Assembly (NCBI GenBank): GCA_041191405.1
Contig: JBEEOW010000004.1
Span: 62,001-126,000, forward strand
Length of the DNA stretch: 64,000 nucleotides
Reading direction: 5' to 3'
From: JBEEOW01 sp041191405
GTDB taxonomy: Bacteria > Bacteroidota > Bacteroidia > Cytophagales > UBA9547
Of this stretch, positions 43,229 to 54,400 are shown in pieces. The notes below the pieces were generated by a model. That model was not told where the DNA came from. It did no database searches and worked only from the letters and a program-made list of their open reading frames with translations. The position numbers were made by a program, and so were the translations under genes. Each line of letters starts with the position of its first letter. Position 1 is the stretch's first letter.

Positions 43229-44263
43229 TTATCCATTCACAATTTTACTCACTTTTTCTCCAATTAATTGAATTGAATTTTTAAGTTTTTCGTGAGAAAG
43301 AGAAGCACTATCCATTTGAAAAGAAAACCTAGTAATTCCACCAAGTGATTCACTATGGCGAAGAATTTTCTCTGCAACTTCTTCTGGCGAACCAACCATT
43401 AAAGCTCCTGTTGGTCCATTTTGCGAATTAAATCTGGCTGGAGTAACAGCAGGCCAACCTCTTTCTTTTCCTATTTTTGTAAATGTTTGAGCATAACCAG
43501 GATAATATTCAGCAATGGCTTGTTCAGTTGTATCTGCCACATAACCAAGCGAATGCAAACCAACTTTTAAATCTTCGAGTTTGTGACCTGCACGTAAACC
43601 AGCCTCACGATACATATCAACCAAGGGTCTGAATCTATGCGTTTCGCCACCAATAACTGCAACCATCAATGGCAAACCTAATGTACCAGCTCTAGCAAAT
43701 GATTGTGGCGTTCCACCTACTCCTAACCAAATTGGCAATTTATCTTGAACTGGTCTTGGATAAATTGATTGATTATTTAATGGCGCTCTAAATTTACCAG
43801 CCCAAGAAATTTCTTCTTGTTCACGAATTTTGAGTAGTAAATCTAATTTCTCAATAAAAATCTCATCGTAATCATGCAATTTGAATCCAAAAAGAGGAAA
43901 TGCTTCAGTAAATGAACCTCTTCCAACAACCATTTCGGCTCTACCGTTTGAAATTAAATCTAAGGTTGCATAGCTTTGAAATGCCCTTACAGGGTCAATT
44001 GCAGAAAGCACAGTAACTGCGCTTGTCAATTTTATTTGTTTGGTTCTAGCCGCAGCAGCCGCCAAAATTACAACAGGTGCAGCATCTAAAAACTCTTTTC
44101 TGTGGTGCTCCCCAATTCCAAAAACATCTAAACCAACTTTGTCAGCAAGTTCAATTCGTTCTAATAATTCGGCAAGTGAATTTACATTATTTGAAACTAT
44201 ACTTTTATCATCACTCAAATTTGCCGCAGCAAAACTATCAATTCCAATTTCTATTTTTTTCAT
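43229..44263 (-). CDS. LLM-class flavin-dependent oxidoreductase
   Basis: 344 residues with the bacterial-luciferase-like barrel: ELADKVGLDVFGIGEHHRKEFL near 37-58, then TKQIKLTSAVTVLSAIDPVRAFQ, then GRAEMVVGRGSF. FMN-dependent monooxygenase or reductase of unknown substrate. Single gene between the Crp/Fnr regulator and the arsenic operon, no clear link to either. Confidence 0.9.
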   Translation of the reverse strand: MKKIEIGIDSFAAANLSDDKSIVSNNVNSLAELLERIELADKVGLDVFGIGEHHRKEFLDAAPVVILAAAAARTKQIKLTSAVTVLSAIDPVRAFQSYATLDLISNGRAEMVVGRGSFTEAFPLFGFKLHDYDEIFIEKLDLLLKIREQEEISWAGKFRAPLNNQSIYPRPVQDKLPIWLGVGGTPQSFARAGTLGLPLMVAVIGGETHRFRPLVDMYREAGLRAGHKLEDLKVGLHSLGYVADTTEQAIAEYYPGYAQTFTKIGKERGWPAVTPARFNSQNGPTGALMVGSPEEVAEKILRHSESLGGITRFSFQMDSASLSHEKLKNSIQLIGEKVSKIVNG

Positions 44264-44356
44264 AAAAGATGAGTTGATTTGAAAATTATAAAATATTATT
44301 TAGGGCTAACAGATTTGAGTTTGTTATAATTCCATAAATCAAATTATGGACAATAA

Positions 44357-45007
44357 CTATACTTCCTTCTCCCCCAAATAATCACCAACAAAATACCCTG
44401 CAATTGCTCCCAAAACTGGTGCTAACAAATATATCCAAAGAGATTCTATATGTCCTGAAACGATGGCTGGCGCAATTGAACGTGCAGGGTTCATGGATGC
44501 TCCACAAATTGGTCCGGCAAACATTGCCTCAAACAAAACTACAAAACCAATAATTATTCCTGCCAAATTTTGGTATTTAACTTCCTGAATGGCAACTCTT
44601 ACAATTACAAACATCAGTATAAAAGTTAAAATAAATTCCAATATAAATGATTGCATTTCGGTACCAGCGGGTAAGGTTGCACCTAACATTTTTGCAGTTG
44701 GGAATAAATAATGCAAGGCAAAACTTGCTAACATTGCCCCAATAATTTGTGCTGAAACATACAACATCATTGTAAATGAATTCATTTTTTGCCCAAGCCA
44801 AAGTGCAATACTTACAGCTGGGTTAAAATTTGCCCCCGATACATTGCCCAATGCATAAATCAATGCTGTAACTACCAAACCAAAAGTAATGGCAATACCA
44901 ACATGTGTGATACTGCCATTTGTAATTTCATTAATCGTACAAGCTCCTGTACCACAGAATACTAATATAAATGTACCGATAAATTCGGCTAAGGATTTTT
45001 TAAGCAT
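44357..45007 (-). CDS. Aquaporin/aquaglyceroporin, arsenic operon
   Basis: 216 residues from ATG 45007, whose last base is shared with the arsC-like stop (TAATG coupling); 45043 would begin inside that gene. Six membrane helices and two NPA boxes, NFNPAVS and SMNPARS. MIP-family channels encoded in ars operons (AqpS of Sinorhizobium) let arsenite run out of the cell. It occupies the place of a pump here. Confidence 0.9.
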   Translation of the reverse strand: MLKKSLAEFIGTFILVFCGTGACTINEITNGSITHVGIAITFGLVVTALIYALGNVSGANFNPAVSIALWLGQKMNSFTMMLYVSAQIIGAMLASFALHYLFPTAKMLGATLPAGTEMQSFILEFILTFILMFVIVRVAIQEVKYQNLAGIIIGFVVLFEAMFAGPICGASMNPARSIAPAIVSGHIESLWIYLLAPVLGAIAGYFVGDYLGEKEV

Positions 45008-45627
45008 TATTTCTTTTTTACCAATGAAAATACATACAAACACTCTGTTGCTATTTGTTTCGAACTAGCATCATAGGTTGCATCTTGCTCAGGTGTATTG
45101 TCTGCTTTTTTAGGGTCAATATATGGCGTAGCTACTCTAATACTTGCTCCTGTTATAAATGGGCATTTACCATCGGCATCTGTACAAGTCATTACAGCTC
45201 CAAAATTCGATTTCGGATTGCTTTCATCATCATAACGTTTTGAAAAACAAAGCACTTTTGAGCCATTCTCATCAAAAATTACATCATAAAATGGATTGGT
45301 TTCACTACCCGATTGTGTTATTTTAAAACCAGTTCTTTTAATGGATGCTATTGCATTTGGGTTAAAAGCTGTTGCTTCTGTACCTCCCGAATAAGTTTCG
45401 ATATTAGTAAAACCGTAATAAAATGCAGCCACTTTTGCCCAAATTTGTCCTAAATGACTTCTTCTTGAATTGTGAGTACAAATGTAGTTGAGCTCAATTT
45501 TCTCGTCTGCATCAACTTTGGATTGTACAAAAGCTGTTAATTTTTGTAATAATTCCTTTCTCTCCGCAGGAATTGAATCAAAATCTGCAATGGCAGATTC
45601 AATGAAAGTTTTTATTGAAGGAAACAT
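45007..45627 (-). CDS. Arsenate-reductase-like low-molecular-weight phosphatase
   Basis: 206 residues, longer than usual ArsC (about 130). The active-site loop is ICTHNSRRSHLGQIW near 49-63 with the nucleophilic Cys and Arg. Two further cysteines (VMTCTDADGKCPF) could serve the disulfide cascade. Placed with arsR and an aquaporin, it probably reduces arsenate to arsenite. The next gene overlaps its stop. Confidence 0.85.
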   Translation of the reverse strand: MFPSIKTFIESAIADFDSIPAERKELLQKLTAFVQSKVDADEKIELNYICTHNSRRSHLGQIWAKVAAFYYGFTNIETYSGGTEATAFNPNAIASIKRTGFKITQSGSETNPFYDVIFDENGSKVLCFSKRYDDESNPKSNFGAVMTCTDADGKCPFITGASIRVATPYIDPKKADNTPEQDATYDASSKQIATECLYVFSLVKKK

Positions 45628-45632
45628 TATTA

Positions 45633-45710
45633 GTTTAGAGTTTAGAGTTTAGAGTTTAGGGTTTAGTAATTGAAAAACTCTCAACTCTGAACCCTAAACC
45701 CTTAACTATT
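45633..45710. repeat. Palindromic heptad-repeat tract in arsenic operon
   Basis: GTTTAGA x3, GTTTAGG, GTTTAGT, a short centre, then AACTCTC AACTCTG AACCCTA AACCCTT AACTATT. The right side complements the left. It ends exactly at the DUF6428 stop codon. Confidence 0.9.
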
Positions 45711-46181
45711 TTAACAACATCCGCCACCAGGCGTACAGGAATTTTCTTTTACTGATTTAAGTCTAAAATTTACATTTAATTTTTCTGCAGGAATACCACA
45801 ACTGTCGCTTGCCAAACAATTGGTATTTGTTGAAAGTAAAATAAATTTTGTTCCATTAAATTCTAAATGGTACTTGCCAATTGTATTTGATTGATATTCA
45901 ACTTCAACCTCTAAATCTTGAATACCAAGTTTTTCTTCTGAAATACGAATAATATTCAACAACTTACTTGGCGACAAACGATGGTCATAATCGCCAGCTT
46001 CCCAAAGCTGAAAATTTACAACGGCTTCATTTCTAACTACTCCGCCACAGTCGATAAACTTTTTGTTTATTTCGCCCACTTCTGTAATGTGAAAATGTGC
46101 AGGAACTCTCATTCCATTTTCTAATTCAAAATCTACTTTTTCTAATGTAGCCAATACTTTTTTAACTTCTGATAATTTCAT
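45711..46181 (-). CDS. DUF6428 protein, arsenic operon
   Basis: 156 residues, matching DUF6428, a family found next to arsR and arsC in Bacteroidota. FHITEVGEINKKFIDCGG and NFQLWEAGDYDHRLSPSKLL are visible. The C-terminus CTPGGGCC offers three cysteines that could bind arsenite; function not established. Confidence 0.8.
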   Translation of the reverse strand: MKLSEVKKVLATLEKVDFELENGMRVPAHFHITEVGEINKKFIDCGGVVRNEAVVNFQLWEAGDYDHRLSPSKLLNIIRISEEKLGIQDLEVEVEYQSNTIGKYHLEFNGTKFILLSTNTNCLASDSCGIPAEKLNVNFRLKSVKENSCTPGGGCC

Positions 46182-46272
46182 GTTTTTAGTTTTTGGTTTT
46201 CAGTTGTCAGTAGTCAGTATTTTGGTTTTCAATTTTAAACTGATTACCAATAACTGACCACTGACAACTCAT
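46182..46272. repeat. Heptad-repeat tract filling arsR-DUF6428 spacer (13 units)
   Basis: 91 bases, exactly 13 x 7, from GTTTTTA GTTTTTG GTTTTCA GTTGTCA GTAGTCA to AACTGAC CACTGAC AACTCAT. It fills the gap between the DUF6428 start and the arsR stop without a base to spare. Confidence 0.9.
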
Positions 46273-46602
46273 TTAACAACAGTTACTTTTTATCTTGTAT
46301 TCATTTGAGAATCCAAGCAATGCATTTGCAAACTCATGTAAAGAAGCTTCATTTACACAATAGCAAACCTTAGGTCCGTCAATAGTTCCTTTAATCAAAC
46401 CAGCTTCTTTCAACTCTTTTAAATGTTGCGAAACAGTTGATTGCGACAAAGGCAACTCTGCTACAATATCTCCACAGATACAAGCCTGTTTTTGAATCAA
46501 CAATTTCATAATTGCAACCCTTGCAGGATGTGCCAATGCTTTTGCCCAAGTTGCAATTTGTTGTTCCTCTATTCCAAATGTATCTGATTTATTGATTGCC
46601 AT
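46273..46602 (-). CDS. arsR: ArsR-family metalloregulator
   Basis: 109 residues with a winged helix: LPLSQSTVSQHLKELKEAGLIKG is the recognition segment. QACICGDIV near 37 holds the Cys-x-Cys arsenite site of ArsR, and a second NCC lies at the very C-terminus. It represses its own operon until As(III) binds. Confidence 0.93.
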   Translation of the reverse strand: MAINKSDTFGIEEQQIATWAKALAHPARVAIMKLLIQKQACICGDIVAELPLSQSTVSQHLKELKEAGLIKGTIDGPKVCYCVNEASLHEFANALLGFSNEYKIKSNCC

Positions 46603-46620
46603 TTTTAATATTTATTACAT

Positions 46621-46636
46621 ATCGCAAATATACGAT
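46621..46636 (-). promoter_or_regulatory. arsR promoter with overlapping operator
   Basis: In minus orientation ATCG-TATATTTG-CGAT: the -7 box TATATTTG is flanked by ATCG/CGAT half-sites, 19 bases before the arsR ATG. Binding of ArsR here would cover the -7 box. Confidence 0.6.
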
Positions 46637-46668
46637 TAATATTTTAACAAAAAAGTATTTGATTAAAA

Positions 46669-47595
46669 TTATTCATTTATTTTGTACCAAACATCAGTAT
46701 CCATATTTCCATAAAATTTCAAAAAATAGAAATCGTCAATATTTCCACATGGTTTACACTTTGTAATATTGCCATTTTTATCATAAATCATTTTTCTAAT
46801 TAACTTTCCATTTTGATTATAAAAAAGCCACTCACCAACTTGAAAATTGTTTTCATATTGACCAACAATTTGTTTTTGCCCATTATCATACCAAGTTTTA
46901 TAGATACCATTGTAATCAAATTTATTGCAATAATAATTTTTATTTCCTCTATCAATAACAAAATATTCATATTTATAACACTCATTATTTACATTAGTAT
47001 AATTAAAAATGTTAAAATTTCTTGATTTATATGTTTCATTCAACGAGTCCATAATTGTTATCCCATTCCATTTAATCTTGATTTCATAATGAGGAAAACC
47101 ATTTGGATATTTATGAATGATTAAAGTATCTTGATCTTCATGTGTTAATCTAATATATTCTGTTTCACCATTTGAGTAATACCTAAGTTCTTTATCGCCC
47201 TTCCAAATATGATTCATTACAACATTTCCTAATTCATTAAAGTATAGATGAGGAACTTCATATTGAGCATTTACTTTTTGAAAATTCATCATTCGTATCT
47301 GATAATTTGTTCTTTGTTTTTTTTCGTAATAATCATATTCACTTCCTACAGAATCAAAAAGCATCTGCATTACTAATTTTTTCTCTTTAAAATATTCAAT
47401 AAAACATTGATTTCCTTGAACTTGTTTGTTCAAGTAAGTATTAAATACATTATATGTTTCACAATTACAATGGGTACTGTCAATCAATAAATCATTCATT
47501 AATGAATTAAAAGGTAAACTTTTAGAAAAATTAGTGTTTTGAGCAAAAGCTATATTTGCTATGAAAATGAATAAGCATGTAAGATATTTCAACAT
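46669..47595 (-). CDS. Exported protein with MORN/YwqK-like repeats
   Basis: 308 residues from ATG 47595, where a signal peptide starts (MLKYLTCLFIFIANIAFAQ). The C-terminal half holds MORN-type repeats (YKTWYDNGQKQIVGQYENNFQVGEW, then FYNQNGKLIRKMIYDKNGN), as in YwqK-type proteins. No function known. Single gene. Confidence 0.65.
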   Translation of the reverse strand: MLKYLTCLFIFIANIAFAQNTNFSKSLPFNSLMNDLLIDSTHCNCETYNVFNTYLNKQVQGNQCFIEYFKEKKLVMQMLFDSVGSEYDYYEKKQRTNYQIRMMNFQKVNAQYEVPHLYFNELGNVVMNHIWKGDKELRYYSNGETEYIRLTHEDQDTLIIHKYPNGFPHYEIKIKWNGITIMDSLNETYKSRNFNIFNYTNVNNECYKYEYFVIDRGNKNYYCNKFDYNGIYKTWYDNGQKQIVGQYENNFQVGEWLFYNQNGKLIRKMIYDKNGNITKCKPCGNIDDFYFLKFYGNMDTDVWYKINE

Positions 47596-47769
47596 AAAAT
47601 ATAATTGTGATTTGATTCTCATTTTGATTTGAAAGATAAATAATTCAATTGAATTTCATGTAATGAAATTCAAATTTATCTGGCTAATAAAATATTTTTT
47701 TAGCAATTTAAAATATGGTACAATTAATATCTTAACACAGTTTTTAATTATTATTTAATTAAATCTGTT

Positions 47770-47777
47770 TATATTTG
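47770..47777 (+). promoter_or_regulatory. -7 box upstream of ruvA
   Basis: TATATTTG, 47 bases before ruvA ATG 47824. No convincing TTTG at the right distance. Confidence 0.45.
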
Positions 47778-47823
47778 GGCTTGGGCTGTGCAGTAACTAA
47801 TTTTAGATTTAGCCCACTTGTTT

Positions 47824-48408
47824 ATGATAGCATATATTTCTGGCAAACTCACATATAAAGACCCAACAGCTGTAATAATTGAAACAAACGGTGTTGGCTA
47901 TTTCATAAAAATATCTTTAAATACTTATGGGCATATTGCAGCTGCTGAAAGCTGTAAATTACTAACGGTATTAAATATCAAAGAAGACGCTCATACACTT
48001 TATGGTTTCTTTGAGGCTGAAGAAAAACGTCTATTTTTATTGTTAACTTCCATTTCGGGTGTTGGGCCAAGTATTGCACTTATGGTTTTATCATCTATGC
48101 AATCAGTTGAAATTCAAACCGCTATTGCTAATGATGACATTAGAACACTACAAAGTGTAAAGGGGATAGGTTTAAAAACTGCACAAAGAATTATTTTAGA
48201 ATTAAAAGATAAAATCAACAAAGAAAACTTGATTTTAGTTGGTGCCGCTGGCTTAACACACAATATTGTTCGTGCAGAGGCGTTAAGTGCATTGCAAACA
48301 CTTGGTATTGAAAAGAAACTTGCTGAAAAAAGTGTGGATGCATTACTTAAAGAAAATCCATCAGCAAAAGTTGAAGATTTAATTAGAGCTGCACTGAAAG
48401 CTCGTTAA
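47824..48408 (+). CDS. ruvA: Holliday junction branch migration protein RuvA
   Basis: 194 residues from ATG 47824 (MIAYISGKLTY, the normal RuvA start; an earlier TTG adds two residues). OB fold, then helix-hairpin-helix motifs (LLTSISGVGPSIALMVLSS and LQSVKGIGLKTAQRIILELKDKI), and a C-terminal RuvB-binding domain. Placed just before sprA, an order I recall from other Bacteroidota. Confidence 0.97.
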   Translation: MIAYISGKLTYKDPTAVIIETNGVGYFIKISLNTYGHIAAAESCKLLTVLNIKEDAHTLYGFFEAEEKRLFLLLTSISGVGPSIALMVLSSMQSVEIQTAIANDDIRTLQSVKGIGLKTAQRIILELKDKINKENLILVGAAGLTHNIVRAEALSALQTLGIEKKLAEKSVDALLKENPSAKVEDLIRAALKAR

Positions 48409-48454
48409 TTCAAGCATTAAAATAATTTGTGATTTTATTATTTAATTAAAGAAA

Positions 48455-51400
48455 TTGTTATCTCGTAAGTATTACATATCTAGTTTTTTAGGACTAATTT
48501 TCATTATGTGTGCAGCATGGTTAGCTTTGGCTAAACCATCTTCTCATTGGAAAACTGTAGCCGACATTATAGCGCCTGCAGATAGTACTACTCCTGAAAA
48601 ACCTAGAAAAAAAACCACTAAACCAACCTACGAACCCAAAGATAGGTATGGCGACCCTTACAGTGGACAAAACTCTCAATCTCCTATTCAACTAAAAGAC
48701 CCAGCAAACTACAAAACAAATGTTGAGTTTGGAGATGATTCTGCTGGTACTTACCATGTTACCGAAGAAGTTGGAGGGCAACCTGCTCGTCATCCTTCTG
48801 AAATGACTTACAAAGAATACCAAGAGTACAAACAAACATTAGCGAATAGACAATATTGGAGAAATAAAAACACATCTGATAGCACTAAAAACTCCGATCC
48901 AAAATCTGGTCGTTTGGTTCCTCCTATCAAAATGAGCCCAACATTAGATAGAATTTTTGGGGGAAATGTAATTGATATTAAACCTAACGGAAACGTTATG
49001 TTAGACTTTGGTTATCAACGCCAAAGAATTGATAACCCTGCTGTTCCTGTTCGTTTACAACGTATGGGACAATTCATTTTTAATCAAACTATTGCATTCA
49101 ATGTGCAAGGTAAAATTGGAGAAAAACTAAAAGTTGGTATCAACTGGGATACAAAAGCACAATTTGACTTTGAAAACAACTTAAAACTTGATTATTCAGG
49201 TTTAGATTATGAAATAATTAAAAAAGTTGATGCAGGAAATATCTCATTTCCAATTAATAGTCAATTAATACAAGGCTCACAAAACCTGTTTGGTTTCAAA
49301 ACCGAAATGCAATTTGGTAAACTAAAAGTGGCTGCAGTTATAGCAAACCAAAGAGGTAAAACCGATGAAATTGTAATTCAAAATGGTGCTCAAAATAAAG
49401 AAATTGAAATCAGAGCTGATAATTACGAGGACAATCGACATTATTTCCTTTCACAATTTTTCAGAGATAATTACGAAAGAGCTTTGACAAACATTACTAT
49501 GCCAGCTTCGGGTGTAGTAATTTCTACCATTGAGGTTTATGTTACCAATAGAATTTCAGCTACAGAAAATACTAGAAACATTGTAGGTTTTGCTGATTTA
49601 GGAGAATATGCACCTTATGATTCTTTAAATCCAATATATGGTCCTAAAACAACTTCATCTCCAGCAGATAATAATATAAACAGACTGTATAATGAATTAA
49701 TAAATACACCTGCTGCTCGAAATGTTGATGGTACAACAGGTGCACTTGAAGGTAACCTTAACCTTAAAAAAGTAGAAGGCTACGAAATGGTAAAAACTGC
49801 ACGAAAACTGGTTTTAAATAAAGATTATACCATCAATCCTATTTTAGGTTATATTTCTTTGAGCTCACCTTTAAGAAATGATGACGTTTTAGCAGTATCT
49901 TACGAATATACTTACAACGGACAAGTACACAGAGTTGGAGAAACATCGGATATTTATGGAAAACTTGGTAACACTGATGTTATTTATTTAAAACTTTTAC
50001 GTCCAACTACCATTCGTACTGATTTACCTATGTGGAACTTACAAATGAAAAATGTTTATAACATAAACCAATCAAATGTAAGAAAACAAAATTTCCAAAT
50101 GCGTATTATCTATAAAGATGATGCATCTGGTATTGATAACCCAAGTATTCATGAAGGTGTTAATATTGCTAACAAGCCTTTATTACAAGTATTTAACTTA
50201 GATAATTTTAACCAAAACCTTGATAGACAGCCTGACGGAAACTTTGACTTTAAAGGAGGCATCACTATTGACTCAGTACTTGGTAGGATATATTTTCCAG
50301 TTCTTGAACCTTTCGGAAATCACCTTGCTACACAATTCAAACAACCCGACGAACAAAATTTAGTTGAAAAATATGTTTTCAAAGAAATTTATAGAAATAC
50401 AAAAAGTGACCTTTTAAACTTAGCAAGTAAAAATAAATTCTTCTTAAGAATTGCATCGGCATCTTTATCATCAGGTGATATTTCTCTTCCAGGTTTAAAC
50501 ATTGCCAAAGGTTCCGTTAGAATCACTGCTGGTTCAACGCAACTTTCAGAAGGAACAGACTATACAGTAAACTATGACCAAGGAAAAATAACTGTTATTA
50601 ATCAAGGAGCTTTTGCGTCAGGTAAAGAAATTAGAATTAAATATGAAAAAGCTGATTTATTTAATTTCAGACAAAAATCATTAACTGGATTAAGGCTTGA
50701 CTATAAATACAATAAAGATATTAATATTGGAGGTACCTTATTGCATTTAAATGAACGACCACTCATTACTCGTGTAAATATAGGTGACGAACCAATTAGT
50801 AATACACTCGTTGGGGCTGATGTTAGTTTTTTAAGAGAATCAAGAACTATAACCAAAATTATTGATAAACTTCCATTAATTACAACCAAAGTTCCTTCTA
50901 CAGTTTCTATTCAAGGCGAATATGCAGCATTCATTCCAGGGCAATCGTCGGTAGCAAAAGGAAATGCCTATATTGATGATTTTGAAGGTGCCGAAAACCC
51001 ATTTGACCTTACAAGAAGTGTATTAAAATGGAAAGTAGGTTCTACGCCAAGCACATTTCCTGAAGCAGTTTCAAATAATTTAAATTTCTCTTACAAAAGA
51101 GCAAAATTAGCATGGTATAGTATTGATAACGTTTTTTATACTGATGCATCAAACAAGCCATCAAACATTGATGATGAAGATATTAAAAATCATTATGTTA
51201 GAGCTGTACAACCACAAGAAATTTTCCCAAATAAAGACCGAACTCAAGCTCAACTTAATGAACCAATTTTTGACATGGTTTATTACCCTTCTGAAAGAGG
51301 TCCCTACAATTACAATCCTAACTTAAAATCAGATGGAACATTAAACAATGATCCAAGAGAAAATTATGCAGCAATTACAAGGTCAATCTCTACTGATACC

Positions 51401-54400
51401 GACTTTGATAATGCCAATATTCAATACATAGAATTTTGGTTAATGGACCCATTTTTAAAAGGAAGCAAATATTCGGGTATTCCTGTAAAGAAAAAAGATG
51501 GTTCAGGAGATTCATTAATCAACAATACCAAAGGAGGTAAAATGTATTTTAACTTAGGTTCTATTTCTGAAGATGTACTTAAGGACCAACAACAATCCTT
51601 CGAAAATGGATTACCAACCAATGGCTACTCAAGCATAAATACTAAAAGTACTCAATGGGGTGTTGTAACTCAATTGCCATACCTTAATGATGCCTTTGTT
51701 CCAAATTTCAGAAGTACACAAGATGTGGGTCTTGACGGTTTAAACTCATCTTCTGAAAATGATTATTATAAAACTAACTTTCTTGACCAAATAACCGACC
51801 CATCAGCAAAAGATGTTGCTAGTAAAGACCCATCAGCAGATGATTTCAAACATTATCTTGACCCTTCAAACACTGCTTCTGGATTAAAAATTGTTGACCG
51901 ATACAAATATTGGAATGGACTTGAAAACAACTCTCCAGAAAACACAGGAGGAACTTCATTTACACCGTCTTCAACAAACACACCTGACAATGAAGACCTA
52001 AATCAAAACAACACCATCAACGATTTAGAACAATATTTTGAGTACGAAGTTGACATCACTCCTTCAAGTTTAAAAAATGGCAATAAATATGTAATTTCAA
52101 AAGTTACAGGTAATCAAAATGGTGACACTGTAACTTGGTATCAATTCCGAATTCCAATTCGTGACCCATCAGCAAAAAATGTAAATAATATTACCGACTT
52201 CAAATCAATCAGATTCATGAGAATGTATTTAACTGGTTGGTCAGAACCTGTTGCCTTACGTTTAGCTGAATTTCAATTAGTTGCAGGACAATGGAGAGCA
52301 TATAACCCAGCAAGTGATTTAAATGAAAAAACTGCTGAAAAAATTCCTGAGCCTGTGAATACAGGATTTACAGTATCAACTGTAAATATTGAAGAAAACG
52401 GACAAGGCCCTATTCCTTACGTAGTTCCTCCTGGATTTATAAGAGATAGAGACAATACTTCAAATGTTTCAAGAAGATTAAATGAACAATCTTTGAGAAT
52501 GTGTGTGGATGATTTGGGTGATGGAAGAGCACGAGCGGTATTTAAAAATACAAATTTCAATTTTGTAAATTATGGTCGTATGAATATGTTTGTTCATGCA
52601 CAAAGTGAGACTATAAAACATAATGATTCAACCACTTTAGTTGCATTTGTTAGATTAGGAACTGACTTTACACAAAATTATTACGAAATAGAAATTCCTT
52701 TAAAATATACACTTAATCCTACCTCAAACCCAGACGAAATCTGGAGATCTGATAATACACTCGATATGAGTTTTGATGCCCTAAGTGGGACCAAAGCTGC
52801 ACGAAACAGAATTACCGGTTACGACCAAAGAATTCCATTTACTCGATTTGTGGAGGGGAGAAATGTTACAATAGTAGGAAATCCTGATTTTAGTTCGGTA
52901 CAAGTGGTGATGCTTGGAATTAAAAATCCACTATCAGGAGAAGCCAAACCTTATTCAGCATGCGTTTGGATGGATGAATTTAGGGTAACCGATTTCCAAA
53001 ATGAAATTAGTCAAGCTGCAATAGGAAAAATTAACACCAAACTTGCCGATGTTGCCAATGTAACTGCATCAGGAAGGTATATGGGAATTGGTTTTGGTTC
53101 ATTAGAACAAAAAATTTCGCAGCGTAATTTGAACGAACAAAAAGATTACGGTATTCAAACGAACATAAGTTTAGAGAAATTACTACCTACAAAATCAGGG
53201 ATGAAAATTCCACTATTTATGAGTTATGATAAAACACAAGCAACTCCTAAATACGACCCTACAAATCCCGATGTAAAATTAGACGCATCATTAAATGCTA
53301 TTGAGGATGAAATTAAACGTGAAGAATTAAGACAAAAACTAATCTCACAAAGTGTAAAAAGAAGCATAAACATTCAAGGTTTACAAAAAACAAAAACAAA
53401 ACCGAATGCAAAAAAACATTTATATGATGTTGAAAACTTAACTTTATCAGGTAGTTATTCAGATGGGATAAGTTCAAGTTATACACTTGCTGAAGACCGT
53501 ACACTTAACTACAAATCAAGTGTTATATATAATTATACTAGTTCTCCAAAAAATTATGAGCCTTTAAAAAAGATTAAATTCCTATCTAATCCATACCTTA
53601 AACTTATAAAAGATTTCAACCTTACATTGATGCCTTCAACCCTATCATTTTCAGGTGATTTAAATAGGGATTATAGAAAAACTCAAAACAGAAATTCAAA
53701 CCTTGGAATTGAAGGAATAGCGCCTCAATTTATCAAAAACTTCACATTTAATAGGAAATATGCTTTCAATTGGGCATTTACAAAATCACTTTCGTTAAAT
53801 TATTCATCAACAGTGTATGCATTAATCGATGAAAATATTGGCGAAATTGGCACAAAATCAAATGATGAAGTAATAAAAGAAAATCTAAAAAAATTCGGTA
53901 GAACAAGAAATTACGACCAAAGTATCACTGCTACCTATAAATTACCTCTCGACAAAATACCTTTCACTGATTGGCTAAGTGCTGAAACCAAATACGGTAC
54001 TCGTTACGGTTGGCAGGCAGGTACTTTAGGTACTTCTGATACATTAGGAAATACCATTTCAAATACAAGAGAAAAGGGAGTTAACGGAAAAGTAGACTTA
54101 CTAAAACTATACAATAAAGTTAAGTTTTTAAAAGCTATCAATAACCCAATACCTAAACCAAAACCGTTACCTGGCGACACAACCAAACCAAAACCTGAAT
54201 ACAAATTGGTAAAAGGTATATTTAAGAAATTAATGATGGTTAAAAGTATTAATATTTCATACACCTTAACCGAAGGTACATCTGTACCTGGATTTATGCC
54301 TAAAGTAAAATATTTAGGTATGGAAAATTCAGATATTAGAAATATTGTTGGTGCTCCAGGATTACCATTTTTAATCGGAAGTCAAGATGTTGAAACATTC

